Below are positions 10,371 through 20,914 of a DNA stretch of 64,000 nucleotides, one piece after another (position 1 is the first letter of the stretch; every line of letters begins with the position of its first letter). The notes beneath the pieces were generated by a model that saw only the letters and a list, made by a program, of their open reading frames with translations, was not told the origin of the DNA and searched no databases. A program made the position numbers and the translations under genes. Origin of the DNA: Leishmania infantum JPCM5 (Eukaryota; Euglenozoa; Kinetoplastea; Trypanosomatida; Trypanosomatidae); assembly GCF_000002875.2 (NCBI RefSeq), contig NC_009419.2, positions 1,964,005-2,028,004 of the forward strand, in the 5' to 3' direction.

Positions 10371-11291
10371 ATGAGTTCAAAGTATGACGTGATCAAGGTC
10401 AAGGTGCACCTGAGCGATGTGCACTATTACGTCCTCTCGCGCTTCCTTCTTTCCAGGATGCTCATGTTCTGCCGTGTTCCCGAGGACACCGCCGTTCGCA
10501 TTAGTCTCGACGTCAAGAAGCACTTTGTGAACACGGAGCGCACCTCCATCACGCAGGCAGAGCTGGAAGACTATATAAGATGCTCAATGATCGCCGCAGG
10601 ATTCGCGCAAGAGCACGCACAGCTTTTTTCGGTGGTAACACAATTTCACGCGGAGCGGATTCCACTGATACTCTTCATCGCTGGGCCTGAGCGGTGTGGC
10701 AAGACGACGCTGGCACACCTCCTCGCCGCACGCATAAACTGCAGCACGGTGATCAACGCCGAGGTGCTGCGCGATATTAGCGCCTCGATTGACGACAGTC
10801 TTCCCTCCTTTGCAGTGTCTGAAACAAGCTCACCAGACTCGATGCCTTCCATGTTGCGCGGTGTTGAAGTCTCTGCTGCCGTGGCAGCGGAGGTGGACAA
10901 AGCCGTGCGAGAAGGGCGAGCCATCATCGTAGAAGGCGAGAACCTGTCCTTCGCTGGCTTCCACCGCTTTCTCGAGCCATCTTTCCAGTTTTCCACAGAA
11001 GCCGTGATATTGGGTCTCGTGATGGAGACCTGTGGGAGCGAGGCGGAGACGGACGCGAGTCATGCGTACGTAAAGGCGCTTCCCAACTTGCAGCCCGTTT
11101 TCTCGACGGAGCGCCTGACTGTCTTTGCTGCCGACATGGTCGATCTTGCAAAAGGCGTCAGTGGGATCCCTACCGTTTACGTAGCGCGCTGCACCACCGT
11201 CGCCGATAACGTCTGTCTGTCCGTCTTTCTTCACGACATTGTGGTGAAGCGCATCATTGCCGAACTCAAACGCCGCGGGAGAATGCTATAG
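10371..11291 (+). CDS. 2-phosphoglycerate-kinase-like P-loop protein
   Basis: 306 residues. The N-terminus (KYDVIKVKVHLSDVHYYVLSRFLLSRMLMF) resembles the small ATP-cone-like lead-in of archaeal 2-phosphoglycerate kinases and plant homologues of that group. A Walker A motif GPERCGKTT is at 105-113, followed by LAHLLAARINCSTVINAEVLRD, the kinase-like substrate segment. A REGRAIIVEGENL strand (DNA about 10909-10944) matches the hxxEG position of this family. The true substrate in eukaryotes of this family is unsettled. The start at 10371 is chosen because a splice-type AG lies at 10358-10359 and upstream sequence in frame is GT-repeat. Confidence 0.65.
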   Translation: MSSKYDVIKVKVHLSDVHYYVLSRFLLSRMLMFCRVPEDTAVRISLDVKKHFVNTERTSITQAELEDYIRCSMIAAGFAQEHAQLFSVVTQFHAERIPLILFIAGPERCGKTTLAHLLAARINCSTVINAEVLRDISASIDDSLPSFAVSETSSPDSMPSMLRGVEVSAAVAAEVDKAVREGRAIIVEGENLSFAGFHRFLEPSFQFSTEAVILGLVMETCGSEAETDASHAYVKALPNLQPVFSTERLTVFAADMVDLAKGVSGIPTVYVARCTTVADNVCLSVFLHDIVVKRIIAELKRRGRML

Positions 11292-12995
11292 CAGGGTGCC
11301 CTTCCCCTTCTCTAACTCAGCTGCAGACTGTAGCTGCCCGAAGCGCGCAGACGGCGGACTGGGCACACCCCATCTGTTTTTGGTGGCACTCGTATCGGGG
11401 TTCGATCTCGCTGGCTCCTTGCCGTCTCTGCTCTCTGCCGCTGGTTTCTTTTCTTTACTCGCCTTTCAGCATACCCACCATACAGCGAGGGCCGTTCATG
11501 TCCATTACCGTGAGCCGAGCCAGCGTACCCGTTACCCGGCAATCTCCTCACTGTCTTCTCTCCTCTTGGGTGTCCCCTTCTTGCCGTGGGCATATGAGGG
11601 TGTTGCTGCTACAGCAAACGCTGCTGAAGCGATCAGTGGTATGTGCGGATGCGGATGCTGTTCCTTCTTGTCTCACTACTTTGCATATTATTTCCGCGAA
11701 CCAGTGCGCGCCCTCTCCCCTTTGTCTTCCTCCATTCTTTCCCCGTCTTTTTTTTTGTCGACCCCCTCACACCTTCTTTGAACGCTTGTGGCCTTCACCC
11801 ACCCCTTCGCCTCACATCCTCAGCAGCATCGCCACCCACGGTGGTTTTACCAGTGCTGTGCTTCGCGGCGCTCGGCAGTGCTGGTAGAGAAAGAGAGCGC
11901 CGACCCTAGCCCCTCATCTGGGTAAGGAACCCTCTGCCGTAGCCACGTCGACTCTCTTCATACACTTACAGCGAGAGTGCCACAAACCGCGCAGCTTCTA
12001 GACTTTGTTTGCGCAGATGTCTCCATTCCTCTTTTCTTCTTTTTCTTTCTGGTGGACCTCCTCGCGAGGGTAGACGGCAGTCGGCATACAAGCATGCAGA
12101 GGGTGTTGGTGCTGCTAGGAACGACGAGTGATGACGCATTTCTCTTTTCCTCCTCTCCTCTCTCGCAGCGGGCAAGCGCGAACGCCTCAGCCGACCGCCG
12201 ACTTGACGGAAACTGTTCGCCTTTGGGTCAGACATACATCCACTTCCCTTCTTGTGCAGCGGGTTTTTTTTTCATCACACTGCCGCCGTGAGGCTCGATG
12301 ATGCCTTTCCTCGCCGCTCTGTCCTTTCCTTTGCAGAAATGTTTCCCCTTCTTGTATCGGGTGTGGCCGCTAGTTCTCCTGTACGGCTTTTCACCACGAC
12401 GTACGGGCATACACATGCGTGTGGGGCGTGCCAGCTCTCTTCCCCTCTTTTAGTGTTGAGGAGGATGACAGCTAGGTTTACTGCCTTGTCTGTGCGTTCG
12501 AATCCGTCCCACCGCCATTAGCCCCTCCCTCCCCCCATCATGCCAGCCACCGGGCGAGGGACATGATGGATAAGGGAATTTCTGGACCCTGCACTTTCGT
12601 AGAATTCATGCAAAGGATACGCCAAAATTCCGAAAGGGTGGAACGCAGAAGCCAGAAAGCCTGGATGGAACCCCTCGACTCGATTACTTGTCCTCCTCTC
12701 CCCTCTTGGATCACACACTAGCAAGTGCAGGAAATATTATGGAAGAGAGCAAAAAAAAGACGGTAAACACACAAGTGCACGACACCCTACGATACAAACA
12801 ACTTGAGGGATCGTCGAACCACCGCTATCCAACTCTATCCCCATCCCCGCTGTCTTAGTTTTTTGGGGGAGGGGGTGTTTTCCTCTCCTTTGAGACGGCC
12901 ACTCCTGTGCGCCTCTTGAAGCCCCTGTGACGTCATCGCCCGCCCTCGTTGCTTCGCACTTCAAGCGTCAACGTTACCGTTCCTGTCTAGCGCCG
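11292..12995. other. Intergenic/UTR spacer, 1.7 kb
   Basis: C/T-rich, with strong pyrimidine tracts at about 11700-11780 and 12015-12050, and short T runs near 12268 and G runs near 12862. No convincing coding sequence on either strand. A CTAG at 12987-12990 just before the next ATG could be a splice acceptor but would leave a very short leader. Confidence 0.55.
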
Positions 12996-14246
12996 ATGCC
13001 GATTTGGTCTCTTAGCACCACCAAGCACGCGGCTGTCGAGCTCGACTCCGACAATGAGGATGCAAGTAGCAGCAGGAGTAGCAGTAGTGGCAGTGACCAC
13101 AGCGGCTCCGATACGGGCAGCAGTCGCTCCAGATCCTACGCGGGGTATCAACTGGGTGGGAGGCCGGGATCACCGCGATTTCCGCCCCCGTGGTACACCC
13201 CCGAGGATCCACCGTCTCGACCCCAGGACACGTCGCTTCATATCAATCGCTTCACCGCTGGAGCGGCACAGCGAGCCATCACGGCGCCAGCGGTATGTAC
13301 GCTCCTGATGAGACCCTCTTCGCCTGCTGCGACCGTGCAGGCAACTCATCAGCGTGTGCAGAGCGCACAGGAGCGGCATGTACGTAGGGAGTACGCCTCT
13401 GGCGTGAACACGCCGCGAGTTCTATCTGTGCGCAGCAGCAGAGGCGGCTCATTTGCCTTTGCACCACAGGTGCTAGAAAAGTACAACACCATGAACATTC
13501 TCGTGCTAGGTGCACCGCAGGTGGGCAAGTCGCTCTTTATCAACTCGTATCGGGCTGCCATCACGAACACGACGCGGTGGCCAGCCGCCCCGGTGGGCAT
13601 CTCTGGCTTTTACGGCACCACCACGGTGGAGCCGTTCCCAAATCATGCGCGGCAGCCAACGTGGCTTTGCATCGATACACCGGGTAGCCTCTACACCGAG
13701 AAGCACGCGGTTATCCTGGAAAAGTTGACCGAGGGAATGCCCTGGAAAACGAAATTGAAGGGCCCCAATGCTCTCACGCTCCCCCAAATTAAAGACATCT
13801 CCCCTATCGCTGCCAACAAGGCGCATCAGTGCATTATCGTCGTACCCGCCACAGACCTGATCGAGGACGATGGATGGGTCAACACGTTCCTGTGGCGCAA
13901 TCGATACCGCCCTGCTGACGGCGTTGACGACATCGTCTTCTACCTCAAGAGCCTCATTTCATCGCTGCGCGCCCTCATGGATGATGCATCGCCGTTTGTT
14001 GTGGTAACCAAGATGGATAAAGTTGGCGGGGCGGGTAACAGCGGCGCGTGCGCTGCTCTCCTTTCCATTCTCGGTCAGTGCGTGCCCGTGAATCGCGTCT
14101 ACTTCACGGCAGCCGTCGAGAATCGAGCGCTCCTCGCAACGGGGCGTACCATGGTGCTGGAAAGCAGCACCAAACAGAATCTGGTGCGGCTGCACGAGGA
14201 CATCTGCCTCGCCGTGCAGTGGCGCAGTCAAGTGGACGCCATGTAG
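12996..14246 (+). CDS. Divergent TRAFAC-like GTPase with disordered N-terminus
   Basis: 416 residues from the ATG at 12996 (the frame is open to 12927, but the extra 23 residues add no domain). Residues 1-150 are low-complexity, with a Ser/Asp-rich run at 17-50. The GTPase domain starts at about 160: G1 GAPQVGKS at 172-179, a plausible G2 threonine in YGTTT (206-210), G3 DTPG at 227-230, and G4 TKMD at 338-341. The 100-residue spacing between G3 and G4 is longer than in Ras- or Era-type proteins. No close family was recognised; interferon-inducible-GTPase-like or septin-like folds are possible. Function unknown. Confidence 0.65.
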   Translation: MPIWSLSTTKHAAVELDSDNEDASSSRSSSSGSDHSGSDTGSSRSRSYAGYQLGGRPGSPRFPPPWYTPEDPPSRPQDTSLHINRFTAGAAQRAITAPAVCTLLMRPSSPAATVQATHQRVQSAQERHVRREYASGVNTPRVLSVRSSRGGSFAFAPQVLEKYNTMNILVLGAPQVGKSLFINSYRAAITNTTRWPAAPVGISGFYGTTTVEPFPNHARQPTWLCIDTPGSLYTEKHAVILEKLTEGMPWKTKLKGPNALTLPQIKDISPIAANKAHQCIIVVPATDLIEDDGWVNTFLWRNRYRPADGVDDIVFYLKSLISSLRALMDDASPFVVVTKMDKVGGAGNSGACAALLSILGQCVPVNRVYFTAAVENRALLATGRTMVLESSTKQNLVRLHEDICLAVQWRSQVDAM

Positions 14247-15131
14247 CACAGTGATGCGGGCAAAAAGGAGCAGATCGGTGCCGTATCACAGTTGACGCTC
14301 GTGCACCAGTCGCAGGGCAGCCCTGCTATACAGGGGCTTTTGCTCGAGCGGCGAAGGGCAGGAGCGTGCGCGCCTTTCATAGCACCTCGAACTTCTAAGG
14401 CGCCCCAAGTCCATCTCCCCTTTCCGCGTCCGCCATCAGCGCCTCTGCTGTCTGCGTGTGGCTCTCGCGCTTCACTCTTTTTGCCGTTTCGTCCGGCGCT
14501 CCCCGCGGCAGAGAAAGCATGTAGTTGCTACCCACACTGCTCGTCCTTTGCGCCTTTCGAGGCCCCCCCCCTCCTCCCTCCTTCTCAGCATGGAAGTGCG
14601 TGTGTGCGTGTGTGCCGGCCCACAGGCCGGAGGGCCACTTTGTCTGCGCACTCGTTGCTACCGAAAAGAGCGAAGTCGGTGCTGCAAAGGTGTTTTTCGT
14701 GTCGTTTTGCGACGAAGGGGAACGTAGCGGATCCCCCCGACAAAAGACGCGTCGTCGCCTAACGTGTCCTGATGCGCTCTCTCCCCTTCACTTTTTCTCT
14801 TTTTGTTCGAGCACCAAAAAGAGTGACGCAGGGCACTCACCTGAACGGCATCCGTTGGATTCCGCCTCAAATGCAGCATTGTGCGATGGCAGCGCCGCAT
14901 CGTGCGTGGCCCACGTCCCTGCCGCGCTCTTCAGTTCTGTCTTCGTTCAGCCATGCTTGTCTCTCCTTTTATGCACCCCCGCCCCTCCAACCCCTCCCCC
15001 TCTCTTTCACATCCTCGTACGCGCGGTGCTGCCGTCGTATCGCTGACGACAGTGTCTCGCGGAGCCGCTTCGGCTTGTCCTTGCGCCACCCCCCTCCCTG
15101 CCTTGCCCGCACCTCAGAGCAGCAGTAGGCA
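14247..15131. other. Intergenic/UTR spacer
   Basis: C/T-rich spacer with a strong CT tract at about 14955-15010 and another at 15085-15100 before the next gene. No coding signal recognised. Confidence 0.55.
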
Positions 15132-17045
15132 ATGAGCGCTGAACACGATAACTTTTCCTTCGCGCATGTTCGATCCGGAGATGTCCTCTTTATGAATCGA
15201 AAGTGTCTTGCCATGAAAGACCCGCTTGGCATGATCTTGTGTGGTCTCTCCAAGACGGAGAACCGCTTTGACCACGTCGGCATGTTTTTGAAGATAAGCG
15301 AGGATGAGCTCCGCAAGTACCCCGAGGCACGCAAGCGCATCGCGGAGTTGTCACCGTCAGGCACGTACGTGCTCGAGACGAACATGCGTGGCATCACACT
15401 GTACGCAGCGGAGGGGCGAGTGAGGCGCACAACTGCCAATGAGGTGGTCTCGCGCTCCGTCAACGTGGGCGACGCCGAGAAGCAGCAAGAAGCGCAGGAG
15501 GCGTTCCTGGAGCAAATGGAAACCATGTACAGCACTCCGTACGAGAACGAGGTTTTTCATCTTATCCCCTCCATCTGCAGTCCTCCAGACAAGATGGACA
15601 GAGTGCTAGCTGCGCGCAAGTTCCACACACTTCGCCTCGAGGTGGCGGCCCTCACAGAAATGGCCAATACGCATCCTAGCCAGGCGGAGGTCTACCGTGC
15701 CGTCGCGCACAAGTACCGGCACGCGCAGTCGTTTCTTCTCTCCACCTACTTTCCCCACTTGGCCTCCACGTCGCCGACGGACGCACTCGCCGTGAACTGG
15801 AGCACCGGCCACTACTGGATTGACGGGGTCAACAACGCCGACAAGATGGTCTGCTCCGAACTCATCTGCAATCTGTGGCACCGTGTGGGTCTCACAGTGG
15901 GGTATGTGCCGGCATCCTCCATTCGCCCCTTCGACTTGCTGGACAATGAGCGCTTCAACTTTGTCTCGCCGGCGAGTGAGCTCGGCGAAATCGTTCCCAT
16001 TAGGATAAGCAAGCCCTACGCGCGGTACTGGAAGACGCCGAGCGGAAGCGGGCCGGCGACGACGAGAAGTGCCAAGGCTGCGCAGGCGGCCATGACAGAG
16101 GGCCAGCGCCTCAAGTTCTACAACGACGTCTTCACCAGCAGTGGACGCCCGCCGGTGGGGTCGTTGAGGGCCGCCGCCGCCTCCTCGGAGCCGCTCCCGT
16201 CTCGGTGGGTGGTGCAGTCGAACACGCGCAGCGACGTCATTCCCAACTTGTGGTTCCGCGTCTTCTCCTCTGGTGTGCTGTTTGCCGCCTGCGCGGTGCC
16301 GTGCGCCCCTTTGACGCTGCGGTGGATGGAGGGGCAGGTGGGACTGTTCTTGCTGCGCGGGAGCGTCTGGTCCGTCACGTGCGGCGTGTTTGCCCGGAAC
16401 GTCTCGTTTGCCGCTGTGCAAGCCCTTGTCCTCGCGGCGGCAACGCGCCGCTGCAAGGTGTCTGGGGACGAGCTGGTCATGGGCTCGCACACGCGCAGCA
16501 ACCTCGTCGACACACGGCATCCGTACTATTGCACGGTCGCCCTCTACGGCCTCTCCGCCCTTGTGGCGCATCTTGCAACAACACCGTTGCGCAACGCCAA
16601 CATCTCCTACCACTTCGGCCCCGTGCTCCCCGGGCCCATCTCGATGCGGCGACTGTGCAAGGGGAACATTTTGCTCTCACCTACCGCCGTCTTGTTGCCC
16701 TTCCAAGCCTGCTGGCTCTCCTGGTACGAGACGGCTGGGTCCTTCATCGTGCCAACACTATCGTCCGTGTGGCGTCCTCGAGAGGACCTGCTCGCACGCC
16801 CGGAGTGGCCGCACTACCGGAGCGATGCCCTTCTCGGCGCCTTTGTCGCTACGCTTCTCACGGATGCATTGTTCTACCCGATTGCCGCCGTGGCAACACG
16901 CCGATTCATGAGCGACCTATATAAGCCGCAAAGGCCGCCGAGCTTTGGACGATCCCTCTACGCAGGCTACCGGTATCGTCTTCTCAGCAACCTTGTCATC
17001 CTCTCCTCATCCACCGCGTACCTGTACGGACTTGGAAGCATCTAG
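15132..17045 (+). CDS. Papain-fold (YiiX/NlpC-P60-like) domain fused to carrier-like membrane domain
   Basis: 637 residues. The N-terminal half has the circularly permuted papain-like layout of YiiX/poxvirus G6R proteins: SGDVLF (15-20), a histidine in FDHVGMF (H48), a long insert, then a cysteine in MVCSELI (C241). These are the expected catalytic His and Cys; relatives are amidases, acyltransferases or peptidases. The second half (about 365-637) is hydrophobic and looks like a decayed mitochondrial-carrier domain: YPIAAVATRR at 582-591 occupies the place of PxDxxKxR but lacks the acidic residue and lysine, followed by LYAGYRYRLLSN. The fusion is therefore a membrane-attached papain-fold enzyme, by inference. 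Substrate unknown. Confidence 0.65.
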   Translation: MSAEHDNFSFAHVRSGDVLFMNRKCLAMKDPLGMILCGLSKTENRFDHVGMFLKISEDELRKYPEARKRIAELSPSGTYVLETNMRGITLYAAEGRVRRTTANEVVSRSVNVGDAEKQQEAQEAFLEQMETMYSTPYENEVFHLIPSICSPPDKMDRVLAARKFHTLRLEVAALTEMANTHPSQAEVYRAVAHKYRHAQSFLLSTYFPHLASTSPTDALAVNWSTGHYWIDGVNNADKMVCSELICNLWHRVGLTVGYVPASSIRPFDLLDNERFNFVSPASELGEIVPIRISKPYARYWKTPSGSGPATTRSAKAAQAAMTEGQRLKFYNDVFTSSGRPPVGSLRAAAASSEPLPSRWVVQSNTRSDVIPNLWFRVFSSGVLFAACAVPCAPLTLRWMEGQVGLFLLRGSVWSVTCGVFARNVSFAAVQALVLAAATRRCKVSGDELVMGSHTRSNLVDTRHPYYCTVALYGLSALVAHLATTPLRNANISYHFGPVLPGPISMRRLCKGNILLSPTAVLLPFQACWLSWYETAGSFIVPTLSSVWRPREDLLARPEWPHYRSDALLGAFVATLLTDALFYPIAAVATRRFMSDLYKPQRPPSFGRSLYAGYRYRLLSNLVILSSSTAYLYGLGSI

Positions 17046-17946
17046 CACATCCTTGCGCGCGGGGTAGAAAAGTCGTGCGTGCCGGCTTACTGTTTCCTCC
17101 AGCTGTATCTTCGTGGCCGCATCATCGTCACATGGAGAAGGTAGCGCCTTCGCCAGTAAACGAAGACTCGCTCACATTATCGCATGACACCGACATGCAC
17201 AGTAGAAAAAGCAATGCAGCACCTTGACGTCAGTTGACGTGCAGACACGGCGCTCGCAGGTACATAACAGCTGCCACACGTCCGGAAGAAAGAACATTAG
17301 GAACAACACGCGCAGCAAGAGAGAACCCATCTTTGTGCAAGCGGCGTCTGCGATGGTTGATACCTTTTGCCCAGCTTCTCTTCCTATAAGATCCTCCCTC
17401 GGCGTGTCAACCAGACTCCGCTGCTCTCTCGCGCCGTGCCCTCTGCTCTCGTTCTCCACGCTGAAGTGCGTTCCGCACACCGGAGCGACGCGGTATGCCA
17501 TACGCGCAGCCCCAATCATATTGAGCGAAATCCGTTGTTCCCCTCCCCACACGAACACATCCGTGTGTATTCAGAGGTCTACAAGTTTGTCGCGTTCAAT
17601 CCGGCTACACAAATTTCTGTATATTAGGATGCGGACGTGCCGTTGGCCGCGAATACGGCGGGCGAGCGCTTGCCCTCGCTCTTTTCGTTGCCCCTTCCTC
17701 TCCGCCCTGAGCTGGCAGGTGAGTGTGCACCACTCCCTGAAGGAGAATTGGGATGCCAGCCGATCCAGTATACCATACTCCATAGATCCCCACTCCGTCC
17801 CATCTCCCTCTCTCACGCGATAGGAAGTACGCCAGACAGGAATGTTGTGAATGCGGCTGTGGTCTTGATGGTGCAGAGGTGGGCAGGGGGGGGCGGGTGC
17901 GCGTGCGCTGAGTACTGATGAGCCGATTGCAAAAAGGAAGCTGTGC
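17046..17946. other. Intergenic spacer
   Basis: Mixed composition, no recognisable gene. Short overlapping open frames exist on both strands but have no coherent protein-like pattern. Confidence 0.5.
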
Positions 17947-18432
17947 ATGGGCATTCTCGTGCATCGCTGCGCCTCGCGTGGCCTCGCGTTTTTGCGGGGC
18001 CCCAGACGGATTACGCCGGCTGCCGACGGCACCTCCGGAGCACCGAAGACCGGGGAAAAGGCGGGCGCCCTGCGCACGGTGGGGATCCTGACGGCCGATG
18101 GCTCGATCATTCATGCTGCTGAGCGAGGGGGTGCAGGTGCCCGAGGAGTGCATCTGTCGCCTCGAAGGCCCCGCTCACAGCACGCGCCCGCTTCCGGAAG
18201 ACGAAGCGGATGCGGGCGTGGGCCTCTGCGGAACGCTCACCCTGTCCAAAACGGCATCGCTGACCCCTATTACCGAGGCCGGCGCATGATGCAGACCGTC
18301 ATCTCGACGATCTACGGCGCCGCATTCAGCGGGCGCAACATGACACCAGCAGAGAACCGCAACACCGCGCTGGCCTTGGAGAGGGCCTTCGACTGCTTCC
18401 TCACTCCGGCGCGGCTCTCGCGCGGACGATAG
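17947..18432 (+). pseudogene. GC-rich decayed coding remnant, origin unknown
   Basis: This stretch is markedly more GC-rich than the spacers around it and looks like old coding sequence with frame changes. One frame gives a good-looking tail near 18270-18420 (GAAFSGRNMTPAENRN then LALERAFDCFL). A second frame gives a sensible block near 18125-18180 (VQVPEECICRLEG). An uninterrupted 161-codon frame exists, but its middle is Arg/Gly/Pro-rich nonsense-like sequence. I do not recognise the parent; a retroelement fragment or a relic gene are both possible. Confidence 0.35.
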
Positions 18433-19480
18433 GCCCCGTGGTCCTGGTGTGTTTAACCGCGAGCAGGGGCATGAGACGGGGGGGGCACGGCAGAAAGAGA
18501 GCACGCAACCGCAGAGCAGCGGGAAATCGGGGTGCCGCTACAGGCACGCAATGAGAGCACGGCCTCGCCGACCGTGTGAGTGCGCCGCGCGCATGAGGTG
18601 CCTTTTGTTTTCTTGTCTGCTGGAGCTGCGGCTCACCTTCATTTGGATGGCGCCTCTGCCATCGCTGTTATCCTCACGGGTTATCAAACAGTCGTGCAGC
18701 CAACGCGGAGCGACTTCATTCCGTGGCTCTCCGTCCATGCATGAACCACGGCCGGTTGCATCAAATCCGGCGAAAACCCCGCCGACGGGCCGAGCCGTGA
18801 TCTTGCACACCAAGCGGCAATGGCCACAACTGGTGGCACGGGGAGGGGCGACATGTAACTGGAAGGACGGTGGGCCCGCACTCCCGTCTCAACACAAGCG
18901 GCAGACATATACCCGCTTCTACGCCTTTCTATGCGCGACGCACTCTGAGCATTTCAGTGTGGCGTTGGTGTCAGCGGCAGGGTCTTACACGCACACCACA
19001 AGTCGGGTCGATTTCAACGAATACGCTGACTCGCTCAATCACGTCGCTGTTTCTCCCTTCTTCTGCCACTCCCCTCTCCTCTCTCACGCGAACGAAGAGG
19101 TATCGACTCTCTCCGGGTAAGAGCTCGTTGGCCCTATTTGCTGCCTTGTGTTGTTCTTCCGTTCCTCCGCGGCCCGCACCCCTTCGGCCCGCATTTTTTC
19201 TTTGAGTTTTTTCTAGTTTTCGGTGTGAACCACCCGCTTTTCTCTCTTTGCTCTGTTTTGGCCTGCAGACAAACTCTCTACGAACAGCCTCCCACCCACC
19301 CACCCTCTATACGCATACAGACAGACATAGAGGCGCACCGGGGCAAATACGGTCCCTCGTCGTCGCGTCGCTCTTTTTCGTCAAGCCGGCAGCAAACCGC
19401 ACGCCTTTTTGCGTCCGCTCTTCTTTGCGTGCAGCGAGGCACTTGTCCTCAGTAAAGGCACCGAGTTTCGTTTCTCCAGT
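18433..19480. other. Intergenic/UTR spacer before the NEK kinase
   Basis: The part 18640-18900 is GC-rich non-coding and may be a degenerate retroposon; it shows no clear match to the SIDER2-like copies elsewhere in the window. From 19000 on it is pyrimidine-rich and leads into a strong splice acceptor at 19267-19268. Confidence 0.45.
19236..19268 (+). promoter_or_regulatory. Candidate trans-splice acceptor for NEK gene
   Basis: T/C-rich tract followed by GCCTGCAG ending at 19268. It predicts a 5'UTR of about 212 bases before the ATG at 19481. Confidence 0.55.
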
Positions 19481-20914
19481 ATGCCGCCGAAGGAAGTCGA
19501 GCATGGCAGCGCATCGACGGAGCTGCTGAACCAGTACGCCAAGTACTTCCCACATGTCCTCTTCACCAGCGATGAAGCCTTCGAGAAGCATGCCGCGACC
19601 CTCGATCCTGAGGCGTACAAGAACTGCGTAGATCTGCCGGAAGGCGAGGAGCCGCCAGAGTCGAACCCGCGGGAGCACATGTATGTGCTGACGACGCTGG
19701 TGGGCCGCAACCCGACCACCGCCGCCTTTGTGGCCACGCGCGGCTCGGACCCGTCGGAGAAGGTTGTGGCCAAGTTTGTCATGCTGAACGATGACCGGCA
19801 GGCCACGTACGCCCGAAGTGAGCTGCACTGCCTTGCCGCGTGCAAGCACTTTGGCATTGTAAAGCACTTCGACGACTTCAAGTCCGACGACAAGCTGTTG
19901 CTTATTATGGAGTACGGCAGCGGCGGCGACCTCAACAAGCAGATCAAGCAGCGCCTGAAGGAACACCTGCCGTTTCAGGAATACGAGGTCGGGCTTCTAT
20001 TCTACCAGATTGTGCTGGCCTTGGACGAGGTGCACAGTCGCCGCATGATGCACCGTGATTTGAAAAGTGCCAACATCTTCCTCATGCCCACCGGCATCAT
20101 CAAACTCGGCGACTTCGGCTTCTCCAAGCAGTACAGTGACTCCGTCTCGCTCGATGTGGCGTCGTCGTTCTGCGGTACCCCGTACTACCTTGCCCCGGAG
20201 CTGTGGGAGCGCAAGCGGTACAGCAAGAAGGCCGATATGTGGTCCCTCGGTGTCATTCTGTATGAACTGCTCACCCTGCACCGTCCCTTCAAGGGGCCGT
20301 CGCAGCGCGAGATTATGCAGCAGGTGCTCTACGGCAAGTACGACCCGTTTCCGTGCCCTGTGTCGAGCAGCATGCAAGCGTTGCTGGACCCGCTGCTGTC
20401 AAAGAACCCGAACGAGCGGCCGACCACGCAGCAATTGCTGCACACGGAATTCCTCAAATACGTGGCAAACCTGTTCCAGGATATTGTGCGTCACTCCGAA
20501 ACCATCTCGCCTAGCGATAGGACAGAGATTCTGAGGCAGCTGCAGGAGAGCGGCGAGCGAGCCCCGTTGCCGTCGTCGATCCGCTATGGCGTAATGACCT
20601 CACAGGTGACCCACGGCGGGTATCTGTACAAGTACGGCTCTGACTACCGCTGGAAGAAGCGTTACTTCTACATTGGTGACGGCCAGCTGCGCATCTCGCT
20701 GAGCGAGAACCCCGAGAATGACGGCGTGGCCCCCAAGTCCGTTAACCTGGAGACGGTGGGTGACGTCTTCCCTGTACCTGAGGTGTACTCGCAGAAGCAC
20801 CCGAACCAGCTGGTGCTGTGGTTCAACAACGGCCAGAAGATCATCGCGTACGCCAACACGATGGAGGACAGGGACATGTGGATCTCAAAGTTTCACCGCG
20901 CATGCGGTATGTAA
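19481..20914 (+). CDS. NEK-family Ser/Thr kinase with C-terminal PH domain
   Basis: 477 residues. The kinase domain spans about 68-345: VVAKF with the ATP lysine at K98, catalytic loop HRDLKSAN (191-198), DFG (211-213), and the activation-segment block GTPYYLAPE (232-240), which with HRDLKSANIF is typical of NIMA-related kinases. The glycine-rich loop is poor (LVGRNPTTAAF, 73-83), with only one expected glycine. A PH domain follows (about 374-475: GGYLYKYG...WKKRYFYI...WISKFHRACGM), the layout seen in trypanosomatid NRK/NEK kinases. PH domains of this type may target lipid membranes or protein partners at flagellar or cell-cycle structures. The ATG at 19481 is chosen over 19409 because nothing domain-like precedes it. 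Confidence 0.9.
   Translation: MPPKEVEHGSASTELLNQYAKYFPHVLFTSDEAFEKHAATLDPEAYKNCVDLPEGEEPPESNPREHMYVLTTLVGRNPTTAAFVATRGSDPSEKVVAKFVMLNDDRQATYARSELHCLAACKHFGIVKHFDDFKSDDKLLLIMEYGSGGDLNKQIKQRLKEHLPFQEYEVGLLFYQIVLALDEVHSRRMMHRDLKSANIFLMPTGIIKLGDFGFSKQYSDSVSLDVASSFCGTPYYLAPELWERKRYSKKADMWSLGVILYELLTLHRPFKGPSQREIMQQVLYGKYDPFPCPVSSSMQALLDPLLSKNPNERPTTQQLLHTEFLKYVANLFQDIVRHSETISPSDRTEILRQLQESGERAPLPSSIRYGVMTSQVTHGGYLYKYGSDYRWKKRYFYIGDGQLRISLSENPENDGVAPKSVNLETVGDVFPVPEVYSQKHPNQLVLWFNNGQKIIAYANTMEDRDMWISKFHRACGM

Noticed and set aside
15606..16613. 335-codon frame on the minus strand
   Set aside because: Antisense of the papain-fold gene, His/Arg/Gly-rich, no motif, all other genes run on +.
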